A stretch of DNA of 64,000 bases, taken from Ananas comosus (taxonomy: Eukaryota > Streptophyta > Magnoliopsida > Poales > Bromeliaceae). Below, one piece after another: positions 12,647-24,357 of this stretch (its first letter is position 1; each line of letters starts with the position of its first letter). The notes beneath the pieces are model-generated. The model made no database searches. It saw only the letters and a list, made by a program, of their open reading frames with translations, and was not told where the DNA came from. The translations under genes and the position numbers were made by a program. The stretch is from assembly GCF_001540865.1 (NCBI RefSeq), contig NC_033621.1:24016580-24080579 (forward strand), given 5' to 3'.

Positions 12647-15600
12647 ATGGCGGACTGCATCTGTAAGGTTGTTGATGCGGCGATCTCGCCGCTGGTGAGC
12701 CTCGTCACGGAGCATCTGGCGTATCTTCTTAAAGCGGAGGACAATTTGGACGAGCTCGAGAAAGTCGCCGCGGAGCTGGCCGCCAGGAGGAAGGATGTAG
12801 ACGAGAGGATCCAGTCCGGCCGCAGAACAACCGGCGGCACTGCGACGAANGCCCTAGAGCTCTCTTATATTAGAAAAGTTTCCATTTTGGCCTGATCCAA
12901 CCAAACATATATAAGGTCTTGGCCCAGTAAATATTATATGGGCTGGGCTGGGCTGGACCATTTAAGTTTGTGTTCGACCTATTGAAGTTGTGGGTTCGTT
13001 CGCATCGGGCCTGTATCACGAGCTCTCCTAGTAGAGACCAGACCAACTTTAATAGGTTAATCCGGTACTTGAACATTTATGTAATAAGAAATCGATATCC
13101 ATGTTTGGGTAATCTAGCGTAAAAAAAGAAAGGAACATAAAGTCCAACGAAAATATGGGGAGATTTTCTTTTATTTTGTGAGTTTGCATGTAGCTTGCTA
13201 TTCTGTAAATTTGGATATAAACCGCTGTACTAGGCCGAAGTAACATGCTAGAGTCTTAAATTTGAACCTTCATTGAAGAAGGTTAAAGGGTAGTTGTTTC
13301 CATTTTTCAAAAAGAAATGATTTTAGTAGATTCAATTTTAACACAGATAGATTGGTTATTGTTTCCAAGTTCAATACTGAATCTTTATGAGAATAAATGA
13401 ATCTTCGTGAGAATAAATTTAAACCCTTTTTCATAAGTTTTATGACTTTTTTTTTTTTGATTAAGATAGGTAGTACGTTACCCGCTTTATTTATTTCATT
13501 TAGAAATAAATATAGCTGAAAATGTGAATCAATTAGGATTCGAACTTGAAATCTCGGGTACCAACCACCAAACCTTTGCCACTTGCTCAAAGACGGTTAG
13601 TAGGCATCAAATATTTCATATCTCAAAATAAGTAACCGAGATATACAGAAGTATAACGCTCTTCTTAGGAAGAAGACATTTCAACAACACTTTAGTAGCT
13701 GCGTATTGAGCAAACAAATGGTCTAATGTTAAGCACGCATATTTTCTCACCCTTGTTGGCATTTTTTTTTTTTTTTTATTAGTTATCTATGCAAATTTTA
13801 TATACATATATATTTTTTTACCTGAAAGAAATTTTATCGATCAAACTTATAAGAAAGTTACTCTGACAGGCACGACAAGTTGGAGATTGACAACCCGCCG
13901 GCGGCGGGAATAGAATACCGGTATCTTGATCAGGCACTCCAATTTATCAACGATGACGCGGTGAAGATGGTCGGAATCTGGGGCATGGGCGGGGTGGGGA
14001 AGACCCACCTCCTCAAGTTCATCAACAACTCGTTCGCTCGCCAAACTTCTTTCGACGTCGTGATCTTCGTCACAGCGTCTAGAGAGTGCTCCGTAGCACG
14101 GATTCAAAGCGAGATTGTGAATACGCTCGACTTGCCCGCGATAAACAACGTGCAGGACCAGGCCAGAATCATCTCAGACTTTCTGCGCGAAAAGAATTTT
14201 CTCCTGCTGCTGGACGATCTGTGGGAACGACTCGACCTGGGAGCCGTCGGCGTCCCGATGCCTTCGGCCGCGGGCGAGCAGCTTAAAAGAAAGGTGGTGT
14301 TGACAACGAGATATTTGAAAGTCTGCGGCCAGATGGGTGTAAGCAGGAGGAACAGCATCAAAGTGGAATGTCTGGACGGCGACGACGCTTGGCTTCTCTT
14401 CCGAGAGACCGTCGGCGAAGACACGATCGGCTCTAGTCTTGCCGTCGAAGCCCTCGCAAGAAAAGTAGCCAGAAAGCTGGGCGGCTTGCCCCTCGCTCTC
14501 ATCACCGTCGGAAGAGCCATGTATGATAAGGAAGATTCGAGGGAATGGGGACATGCCATCGACCTGCTGCAGGACGCGCGCCACGACGAGGTCGATCCGG
14601 ATGCAGAGGAAGAAAGCTTGTTCCATACCTTGAAGTTTAGCTACGATAGGCTACGGAATGATGCCTTGAGAGATTGTTTGTTGTGCTGTTCCTTGTGGCC
14701 GGAGGATTCCTGCATCCCCAAAAATGATCTTATCCTGNATATAATATATATATATTACTATGTATATTACTTTCTTATTAGGATAGTATTATTTATTTCT
14801 TTGTATAACAGGATATAATCCTGTACTTCCATGTAAAGCTTTTCCTCTCTCTATATAAGAGAATGGATTTAGATGAATAATATACAGAAAATTTCTCAAA
14901 TCTCTTGTTTCAGTGCTGTTCCTTGTGGCCTGAGGATTTCTGCATCCCCAAAAATGATCTTATCCTCTGTTTGTTGGGGTTGGGCGTGATCGACGGGTTC
15001 GACGACATGCAGAGTGCGTATAACATAGGATACGATCTCATAGCTAGCCTGCGATCTGCATGCCTGTTGAACGACGACGACCTCGGCTTCGGAGTGAGGG
15101 TTCACGATGTTATTCGCGACATGGCACTGTGGATAGCTTGCAACTGCGGGGAGAGGAAGAAGAAATGGTTTGTGAAGGCAGGACTGGGGTTGACGGAGGC
15201 GCCGCCGCAAGGGACGGGAATTGTATGGGGCGAGACCGACTGCGTGTCGTTAATGCATAACAGGATCAAAGCATTTCACGGCTCTCCCGGCAGTTCCTCC
15301 CCCGCCGCACTTACAACCTTGATGCTGCAAGGTAATCGGCTACGCAAAATTTCGCTCGCGGCTTCTCCCTCCCTCGCGGCACTCGCGTACCTAGATTTGT
15401 CTCACAATAAACTCAACGGTTTCCCGGAAAATATATGTCGGCTGACCACCCTTCGATACCTCAACTTGTCGTTCAATCTAATCCGCGAATTGCCTGCGGA
15501 GCTTAAACTTCTGACTAGCCTCGAGTACTTGATTCTGCGTGAAAGCAACGTCCGGATAATTCCTGCGGGTGTTATACGCGAACTCGAGGCGCTTCAGATG

Positions 15601-16482
15601 CTGGACTTGCGCGGATTCCTGTCCGGCGCGGTGGAGTATTTGCCGTGGCTATTCGAAGAGTTGGAGGCGCTCAATAACCTGAAGGCTCTAGAGATCAGTG
15701 TGAAGGATGTGAACCAGTTGAATCGGCTCGATGAGTTACGGAGGACGCGAATTCGGTCCCTCAACATATTTCACTTCGAGCAAACGACTCTTCCCTTGTT
15801 GGCCACTCCTCTCGGCAGCTCTCGAATACAGAACAGCTTGTTCGATCTGGAGATTGCCGGCAGCACCACTTTAGAGGAGATAGTATTCGACGACGCCCGT
15901 TCGTATCGCAACCCGTGTTTTCACAATCTGGAGAAGCTATCATTCGACGCGATGCATAGATTGAACATTGTGTTGGACCGATTGGTAGCCAGGGAAGTTT
16001 TTCCGAGGCTCTGTACTTTGGATTTCAGGTATTGCAACAGCCTGAAGGATGTTTCTTGGATCTTGTATCTCCCGTGCCTTCGCATACTAGTTATGCGCTC
16101 GTGCCGAAGCGTGACACAGCTCATTTCTAGTACACAGAACGATGACGGTAAAGGAGAAGTCGTGGCGGCGCCTACCTTCCCTTCCCTCAAAAGGATAAGT
16201 TTGATCAACCTGCCGGCGCTGCAATGTGTGTGTGATCCTGCATACACCTTTCCATGTTTGGAACAATTTGTGGTTATAATGTGCGGGAGGCTTACGAAGC
16301 TGCCTTTCCGCGCCGATACCATCCCCAAAAACTTGAAGTTTATTAGAGGTGACGAAACATGGTGGGAAAGAATAGAATGGGAGGACGACGTCTGCAGAAC
16401 TTCCCTTAAACTTTCGACGTCCACATTTCTTCCCTTAGGTTCGTCTGAGAAAGGGATAGCACGTTACGTGCTCATTCATTAG
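12647..16482 (+). CDS. CC-NBS-LRR disease resistance protein, interrupted at two assembly joins
   Basis: Three coding blocks form one NLR of the RPS2-like CNL class. Block 1 (12647-12849) begins MADCICKVVDAAISPLV and gives the start of the coiled coil, ending at the single N at 12850. Block 2 starts after an acceptor at 13869 and encodes the NB-ARC: P-loop GMGGVGKT, kinase-2 LLLLDDLW (the W is typical of CNLs), RNBS-B KVVLTTR and GLPL motif GGLPLAL, reaching CCSLWPED before the N at 14738. Block 3 (14913-16482) repeats the last 55 bp of block 2 with small differences, then gives the MHD-type motif VHDVIRDMALW and leucine-rich repeats, ending TWWERIEWED plus a short tail. About 80-100 residues of coiled coil usually found between blocks 1 and 2 are missing. 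NLRs sense pathogen effectors in the cytoplasm or at membranes. The locus may be intact in one haplotype, or a true pseudogene. Confidence 0.85.
13446..13600 (-). mobile_element. tRNA-derived SINE
   Basis: Read on the minus strand, the element starts near 13600 with an A-box-like GTGGCAAAGGTTTGG and has a B-box AGTTCGAATCC 30-40 bases later, the internal Pol III promoter of tRNA-derived SINEs. It ends in AAGCGGGTAACGTACTACC, TATCTTAATC and an A-run (the T-run at 13447-13458 on the plus strand). It lies in the NLR intron between coding blocks 1 and 2. No target-site duplication could be fixed by eye. Confidence 0.65.
14739..14912 (+). mobile_element. 3' end of an LTR (copia-like solo or partial LTR) inside the NLR
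   Basis: This AT-rich stretch between the N and the resumed NLR exon contains CTCTCTATATAAGAGAATG, a TATA-like LTR promoter motif, and ends TTTCA. It is followed at once by GTGCT. The same GTGCT is present in the uninterrupted copy at 14683-14687. That pattern fits a 5-bp target-site duplication of an LTR retrotransposon whose left part is missing from the assembly. Confidence 0.5.
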
Positions 16483-16748
16483 GTGGGTCAACTCAGCTAC
16501 GAGTGAGGCAGCCACGGTCTCGAAAAAAAAAAAGCATCAGAAAGTAAAAATAAAAGTAAAAATAAAAACTAGTAAGAACATCAAGGTAAAGGAAATAGAA
16601 ACAACCAAACTTAGGGCGAAATGAAAAATGCCATCAACCTCGACCAGTCCTACAAAAATCGGCCCACTCCTTTGCAAGAACTCCGATATCATAAACTTGA
16701 GGCGGTAGCGTCCAAGAACTCCGATTTCTTCCCTTACGTACGTTCCTT

Positions 16749-16830
<82 letters not shown>

Positions 16831-16833
16831 TAG
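16483..16833. repeat. Downstream of the NLR; (AT)n-(GA)n microsatellite
   Basis: The NLR stop is followed by about 260 bp without a recognised gene, then an (AT)n tract (16751-16779) and a (GA)n tract (16780-16828) that abut the left end of a MITE. Confidence 0.8.
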
Positions 16834-17368
16834 GGCTACTATCCTATTAATAGGATTGAAGCATTTGTCCTATCAAATTATTTTTGATGATAGAGATTCC
16901 GAATCGATGATCGGAGCCGTTGAAGTTGATCTAGAATATTTGAAATATCTATAAATTAAATTTCATAAGTTTTAAAAATTATTTACATGGTGATCAAAGT
17001 GTTGTAAAATCGATAATTTTTGACGGCCTATATGAGCCGTTTGCTTGTTTAACGGTGTAGAGCNACAATCCAAATTGCTTGAATTTTTGATAGAAAATTT
17101 TTTATACTATTTAGATAATATTTGATAACTCTGATTATGAATTGAGAAAGTCTAATCTTTATTTTAAGAAAGTTATTTATTTATGATCGTTCATTTTTGA
17201 ACTCTTAAGATGAACTTGATAATGATTTTTAAATATTACAAAATTTGGTTTCTAAACATTCTAATTGTGTAGATCAATTTCAATGGTGCCGATTATCAAT
17301 TTGAAGTTCCAATAATACAAACGACTTGATAGGACAATGGTCTCAATTCTATTAATAGGATAGTAGCC
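16834..17368. mobile_element. MITE with a perfect 20-bp terminal inverted repeat
   Basis: The left end GGCTACTATCCTATTAATAG (16834-16853) is the exact reverse complement of the right end (17349-17368). The match continues imperfectly inward to TTGTCCTATCAA on both sides, about 45 bp in all. The interior is AT-rich, has no ORF of note and contains one N at 17064. The flanks are simple repeats, so the target-site duplication is unclear. Confidence 0.8.
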
Positions 17369-17674
17369 GGACTATATATATACAAGATAGTAGTTTCTCT
17401 GATCTACTGGGCTAGTTGTGTGTTTCCTTTTAGTGATTCTCCTGTGCGACTTAGAAGCTACTTGCGTGTTTTTTCTCAATTATTGTCGGTGTGAGTAGAA
17501 AATTAATGCAAGTGTATAATTGTCTTCATGTAATCCAATTAATGATTTTATTTGTGTAACTATCCAGCTCACTAGCTCTCTAATAATGTATTGGCCCAAA
17601 CTAGTAGAGGAGCCAAAATTAGTTAAACTCATTCATTATCATTCATTTTAACCACTAATAAATGCCTAAGTTAA

Positions 17675-18209
17675 CCCCTTGGTGCTAAATACTATTCACA
17701 TACTATTCGGGGCGTCTGATTAGATGTAATTATAAATGCAATATAGTTAGAAATGCATACCGTTGAAAATGCAGTAATTATAACTATATGCATCATGTTT
17801 GATTGAATGTAGTAGAAAGCATTACAAGTATAAATAATTTGTTTGATTGTATGCAGTAGATAAATAATTTTTAAAATTTTATCATTTTATATATATGATG
17901 CTGAAATTAACTCCAATGTAAAGAAAAAAAAAAAAATTCTATTTAAAAAATAATTGAGCATATAACCATACCTTTTATGTAAAGTTACTCTCTTCAACTG
18001 CTGCAGTTGAAACTACGACTAATTTGGGCGTAGTTCGAACAGCTACAGTTGAATTTTCTTCTGTAGTTCCTACTGCAGCAGTTGAAGTTAAATACATCAA
18101 ACCAAACACCGAATTCGCATATGCATGCAGTTACAACTACATGCAACCAAACGGCCTCTTCGTAGTAGTCCAGCACCCCTTAGTGCTAAATACTGTTCAC
18201 ATACTATTC
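17675..18209. mobile_element. hAT-like MITE flanked by 34-bp direct repeats
   Basis: A 34-bp sequence ending in the block TTCACATACTATTC occurs at 17675-17708 and 18176-18209 with two mismatches. Between the copies, ends that start GGGGCGTCTGATTAGATGTA and, on the other strand, GAGGCCGTTTGGTTGCATGT form an imperfect inverted repeat. The interior is rich in tgcagt/actgca motifs and has no credible ORF. I infer a non-autonomous hAT-type element within a locally duplicated target. Confidence 0.55.
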
Positions 18210-18981
18210 ATAGTAGCCTACCTCAACCCAGGGTAAAATAAGTATGTAGTCACATTTTTTACAATAATGTTAGCAATATAGGTATTTCTAATAATTTCTA
18301 TTAATTAAAGGAGTGTTTCAAAATTAAAAACTTTTGGAGAGCTTCTTCGTAATTAAGGGCGGACGGAAGGAAACAAATGATGTCATCCCTTTTTCTTTTC
18401 TCTACCACCGGGACAAACAGGGTGCTGCGACAGATTAAGAGGCCCCAACAACCTTCAACTTCTTTAGAGAGAAAAACAATTAAAATACTCTAAATAAATC
18501 GTATGTTAACTCTAATAAATACTCAAATCAACACTAAAGGACTGAATAGAGTTCGTCACGTCGTCAAATATAACAAGCTTTTAAGCGGTAGAGACTTTAT
18601 TGAAACAAATACTAAGCTTTCGGAACTAGATTGCAAACATTAAATGGTTGGGGGCCAAAATGAATTGGGATAAAAGTTGGGGAGTAATTGTGCAATTAAC
18701 AACCATCCGATGATTGTCAGAAATGCTAGTCCAAGGCAACGGTTTTGCAATTTACCTGATGCAAAATTCAGACCCAAGACTAATTCACGCTTTAATTGGA
18801 ACGAGTTGAAACAAGTTGGTTCCTACCAGGGTAGTGAACCTGCATTACTTCTCCTTGGTACAACATGCATCAAATCACAGGTACAATAAGCACAATCTTG
18901 ATACTCTAATACTTCAAAAGATGAGATTAGCCTTATTTATTGCTTACTCGTTATTAGGGCTCTTCAGATATATATCTCCGT
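18210..18981. other. Intergenic and likely sulfite oxidase 3' untranslated region
   Basis: No gene is recognised. A 70-aa plus-strand frame at 18677-18889 has no known motif. The right part is presumably the 3' UTR and downstream flank of the minus-strand sulfite oxidase gene. Confidence 0.4.
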
Positions 18982-21900
18982 TCAGAGACTAGAGTTGGCT
19001 ACTACACGCGAAGCATTGCGCACTTGAACGCGGTGCCATGAGGTGTTTAGTATTCCTCTCAGGTTCCATACTTCGTCGACATTTTGAGGTTGGACATTTG
19101 CAGCTGAGTCAACCTGTCCATGATGAGTGACAGTAAAGTAGGTAAACAAACATTGCAGCTAAAACTGAAACTACACACAACGTGAGAGAAAATTGCAAAC
19201 ATACCGCTTTGGCAATGATCTCAGCATCTTCTGGTATGTCAGCCACAGCCTCAAAAAGAACCCACGCCCACTTATCACTGTTCATATCATCGGATGCATA
19301 CAGCACATTGGTTTTCTGGTATCTCTGAGCTTCCACCCAGGTTTTACCCCCATCCACAGAAATATCCACTCTCTCAATCCCACGGCCACCACCAGACAGT
19401 GCATAACCAGCAACCTTAATCTGCAATTGAAGAGCTTATCAAAGAAGTAGCATATCATCCTTATTTTCCAGTGCAGGTTATATCATTTTTTACATTAAAA
19501 AGAATTATGATAGTATATCTATACAAGAGATATTACTGACCTTTCCTTGTCTGACAACATCTACATCCTCCAAAGAACAAATAGCAGACTGTTCGGAAAA
19601 AAAAAAAAGATTGGAAAAGATCAGCTGAAACTTATTACTTTAACATAGTCAGACACGCCAAATACAAATTTCATAAATAAAAAAAATCAATGACTAATAA
19701 GAACCTGGGTAATATTCATGCTTAACTAATAAAAACTAAAATCTTCACCACTGTCACATTCAAATCAGAAGGACAATACTTATCATTACTCTCAAAACTT
19801 CAATAGTCATGCTTTGCTGCTTGGACCTCATCACCAAGATTACTAATAGGAAGAGAAGAGTTTCCAGGCATAACACGTAATCAGGATATGTTAATCAAAT
19901 AGGAATGATAAGGTGTAATCAAAGCACCAAAAGCATTGATTCACTAACTTTACAACAACACACTTCTGTGTGATTACTTACGTTCCACTTTGATGGTTAT
20001 TTCAAATCTGTATCCGTGTTTTATTTTTAATTTTATGGATACAAACTACGAACACTCGAGTACAAAAATGTGTGCATCAATCTGTAATTACCTGCACAGG
20101 GAAGTCCATCTGTGGCTTCCTAGTTGACCAGTCAATGTTGTCCCAATCGACTGAAGGTGGAAACATTTTGTAATCCTTCTGCATAAAAAACCCCTGGTTC
20201 GAAAAAGAGAGGGTCAGAAACTTCTGTTTTGGGCACTAAAATTTAATAGAGAGGAATCCAAACTTTTAGAAGACCTGGCATTCTTCTTCTTTTATCTCAA
20301 TGCTATCCAACCATTTAACAGAGCGTGCACCAATGACACCAGGAACAACCGCACGTAAAGGGTAACCATGATCGCGGTTTAGAATCTAGACATTGACAAG
20401 AGATTTTGATTAGAAAAATTCTTGTAGTGCATGATTCCCAATAACACCAAGTAAAATAACAATATAGATTGTGGGAGCAAAAGAGACTATGCAGATCAAT
20501 TAGTGAACAACCTTCTTCATGCGTGGAAAGAAAGAGAGTACAACAACATATGATTGTGTAAATAGAGATAAAGAAGGTAATAATGTAATTAAATAGGTAA
20601 TTATTCCAAGAAAGAGAATACACAAGATAAATTTGTCATTTCCACAACTTAATAAGAAAATAATATAGACAAAGAAATCAATTGAACAACAAAAGAAACC
20701 TAAATCTTCAGCAAAAGTTATAATTAACAAAAAAAAAAATCAACCAAAAACCATCAAAAATGATTCTCTACGACTTCAAATATTTATGCTCTCTATGAAT
20801 AAAAATTTCATTGATTTACATGTGCTTGGCTTTATTAATTGAATGCATCCAAAAAATGGACTGAGGTAACAGTCCGATAAATGATTTTGCAATGATTCAA
20901 GCTCTAGAATTCTCAAGATGCCACAAAGTTTAGTTTATAGGAGTTGTGACCAGTACAAAGTATGATGATCAACATACATTTTCAAATTGGGAATCTTATC
21001 ATATATTTAGCTAAAATAGTGCTTCATATGCTATCAATATTTTGATAGATATAGGTGCCCCTGCCTGCATTTGAATGTGTACCTACATTTAGTAAATATA
21101 TGTCTAAGTAAGAGTCAATCTACTGCTAAAACGCTACACAATCGTCTAGCTACTATTTTTCACGAGGATATAGGAAAAAAAATACAAAGCAACGAGGTCA
21201 TATAAAGGACTAAGTATTACCAAAATACCGATGGAGGTTGTACAAAGGAACAAAAACTATGTCCAAACTATCAATATTGAAACAGCAAAAATAAGCACAA
21301 GGGTTACGTATCATCTGCAAAGACTCTCAAATAGAAAATTTAAAGTCTTATGCACAGAAGGATGGTAAACAAATAGCAATTATACACAAAGAAGAATTAC
21401 AACCATATTACGAGTTTAGAATTTCCATCAAGTTGAAATACTGTGGTATGATGAAATCAGGAATTCTGGATGCTTATTACCTCCCCATTCATTTCATATG
21501 CAAGTAAGACATCAGCTTCTGGATTTGTGGCCTGCCGTAGGGGAATTGATGCCTTATAAGGGCCACCCTTCTCCTCCTAATAAATAAGGAGACAGAAAGC
21601 CAAAGGAAATCAAGAGAGATAGGTCAAAAGTAGATTCCTTAGAAAAAGATAAGAAGGCAGAGTAAACATACAACTAACAGCTTTAGTAATAAGGATCCAA
21701 GTACTCACTTTGCACCTGTCGACACTGGTAAACTCAACATGCCTGCCTCCTAATGATGTGACTGAACTTTGTTTGGATACCCCAACTAGCTCGAGGATGT
21801 CTACTAATCTCGCTCCTCCCCAAGTTGCTGAAAAATAAAATAAGATAATGCAATCACTGTTAGATGTTTGACGACAAATTAAACTAATCAATAATCAAAG

Positions 21901-23811
21901 ACCAAACGAAAAGATGACGTGGATTTACAGTAATATTGCAAGAGATGGGATGAAAGGTCCTTCGTCATAGGCCAACGAGAGAGAGAAAATGATAATTCTT
22001 GCAAGAAGCCCATAAATTGATGCATTATTTAGTAGAACACTAGTCTCCAAAATCACCAAATTGGCTTTCGTTTAAAATGCAGCAATGAAAGAACTTACTC
22101 AGACTTTGTAACAAGATCTAGACGCGAGAGAAACAAACATACCATTTCCAAGAGCAGCAACATCCCAACCGACACCTCTCACTTTCCGTGCTTTACTCAT
22201 AGCTGTCCGTCTGTTACCTGCACACTGCAATTTACCATTTCTTCTTCAGATCAACAATTTAGCCTTCACAAGCCCAATAAAAACCACTAAAGCCCAGAAA
22301 ATATCTAAAAAAGAGGGTAAAAAAATTACTCCTTGCAACTTGCCTGCAAAGTGGCAGTAACATTATATTTTGGGAGTTTCCTGCAGATTGCAACTCTCTG
22401 ATTAATTAGTGATAAATACGGCATAACTTTAGCCTAGGTAATCGTATCAAGCATTACCTGATTTCAGCCATAGAAAGTTGTATAGGCTTTTCGACCAAAC
22501 CACCTATTGTAAGACAATATCTGTCATGCCAATTAGTAATAACAGTTCAGTCCACAGGTCCCTGGAGTAAGTGCGTGCTTGGCTTTTGGAACAGCTTCTC
22601 TGCTCCGAGAAGAAAAGAGCAGGTGTTTGGCTAATAAAAAGCTTTGTGCCTTTGCTGCAGTTAAAAGCAGAAACTCCAGTTTGAAGTTTCTGCTCTGCCG
22701 CAGCAAAAATCTGTTTAGTTTGAACAGCTCTCGTCAACCAACAGCTGTATGTAAGCTCCAGGCAGGCCAATTAAGCTTAAGTTTATAGAAGACTTGAACA
22801 ATCAGGAGAAAAAGGTGGAACCTCTCGATGTCATCAACTATTGGAATCGGCCCATGGTTTCTCTTGTAAAAGTAATCCACGGAAGTGATATAGGATGAAA
22901 TAAGAGCTGCACGTGGAGGCTCAGCATTAAATGGCTCCTGCAGCAGATTTCATGCAAAATAATTCATATCTCATTTTGTTTTCTTCCAAAATGACTAAGA
23001 AGTCCAACATACGGTAACTTCTGAGGAAAATTACATGATAGTTCAATAATCTAACTATGAAGAACCATGCAATAACATAGAAAGCCGATATTAATAGAAC
23101 ACAGAGGTTACATTCTATTGGCACACTTATGAACAAATATGTTTAAGCATTCTAAACTAGAGAAATAAAAGGGTTGAGCACTATTACCATGTCGTTGAGA
23201 AACATCATTTAGAGGGGAAAAAGGACTTTTTATCTTCTATAACTTTGCAAACTACAAAATTGCTTTCTTAGACATAATGATAAAAAATTCCTTGATTAAA
23301 CGGAATGTTTTGTAACTTACTAATAAAAACAGTTAAATCAAATGATATTTTACTATAATAATAATTAAAAAAAATCTTAATAGGGGGATTAATATATATG
23401 CACAGTTTAAGGAGGGAGTATCCACAATATTTAGCCCATAGAAAAACATTTCCATCGACATTAATCAATAACTGAAGAAGCATTCAATAAGTTCCACTCA
23501 AAGGCATCACAAAACACTAACTATTACAAGCTATAAACGGGTTAAAAAAATTGTTACGTTTTTTTAAAAAAATAATGAAATCTCAAGATGATCCTTATTT
23601 CTTTCGTTTCTGATCCGATTCAAACCTATCTAATGATGTTATAGTTTAAAAAATGTATATATATATATATATATTGGGGAACAAGCATAAGATATGATAC
23701 GTTATGGATTTCATTTTGAAGGGGATCGACGATCACCTTGGAATTGATCTTGAGAGAGGGGTGGCGAGGAGGCTCCTGAGAATAATCGGAGGGTGCTCGT
23801 AGTCCCGGCAT
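18982..23811 (-). CDS. SOX: Sulfite oxidase (molybdenum cofactor enzyme), complete
   Basis: Twelve exons read in frame from [20 protein letters not shown] (start 23811) to ...[22 protein letters not shown] (stop 18982-18984). The enzyme oxidises sulfite to sulfate in plant peroxisomes using Moco and oxygen, without the heme domain of the animal enzyme; none is present here. The Moco-binding domain has the core [16 protein letters not shown], where the Cys is the Mo ligand; then [36 protein letters not shown] and GARSVKWLD. The C-terminal dimerisation domain contains [20 protein letters not shown] and [10 protein letters not shown]. The C-terminus -SSL fits a non-canonical peroxisomal targeting signal (Arabidopsis has -SNL). 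The intron just before the catalytic Cys starts with GC (22343-22342). Length is close to the roughly 390-400 residues of plant orthologues. Every exon carries a family motif, so identification is very secure. Confidence 0.96.
22545..22785. repeat. Possible MITE in sulfite oxidase intron 2
   Basis: This intron segment has many self-complementary patches (gcagaaactcc...ggagtttctgc type). Its ends begin cctggagtaagtg and, on the other strand, cctggagcttaca. That suggests a small inverted-repeat element, but the ends are imperfect. Confidence 0.3.
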
Positions 23812-24150
23812 TTTTTTTTTCTTTTTCCACCTTTTTTTCCCCCTATTTTTCTCGTGCCTCTCGATCGGAACGGACGGGGTTTGGCGTTTTAAGATGAGTT
23901 CGCCTTTACTCGTGTCCTCCGAACCGAGAGAACCGAGGAAATATTAGCTGGGCCGGCTGTACCACGCCGACCATGGACCGACCCTATAGCTGAGCCTTTC
24001 ATGGAAGGCCCAAAAGGTTTTGGGTGGAGCCTTTTATTTGGACCAGCCCAATCCAACATGGCCTTCGTAATTGGCTTGGGCTTGGGCTTGATGCTTGAAA
24101 ACTTCATATTTCTCCGCCTTAGAAAAAAGCAGAAGCTGCGATTTAAATCT

Positions 24151-24357
24151 TAAGCTTCATTTGGAATTGCGAAAATATTGCGTTACATGAAGTGAGAAAA
24201 TAGGATAGAAAAATACATTCTGTATATCGCGATGAGTTGGTTATGATATATTTTCTGCGGTCCCACCGAAGAACACAGAAGTATATTCCTATTTGCTTAT
24301 ACCCTAACTCCATTTTATCTAATAGTATCAGATAGGGTTCAATACCAAACTAAGATT
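24151..24357. mobile_element. MITE of the dispersed family (copy 2)
   Basis: Ends are CTTCATTTGGAATTGCG on the left and CAATACCAAACTAAG on the right. The interior shares the block gcggtcccaccgaagaac and 'attttatctaatag' with the copy at 11731-11960. It has the same orientation as copy 1. Confidence 0.6.

Noticed and set aside
13550..13600. A tRNA gene on the minus strand
   Set aside because: Box A and box B are present but the rest cannot fold as a cloverleaf and a SINE body and A-tail follow.
14104..14626. Two 150-codon minus-strand frames within the NLR
   Set aside because: They lie opposite NB-ARC coding sequence with intact motifs on the plus strand.
13880..14818. NB-ARC block as an independent gene with its own start
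   Set aside because: The frame opens at a TTG; an acceptor at 13869 and coding upstream of it fit an internal exon better.
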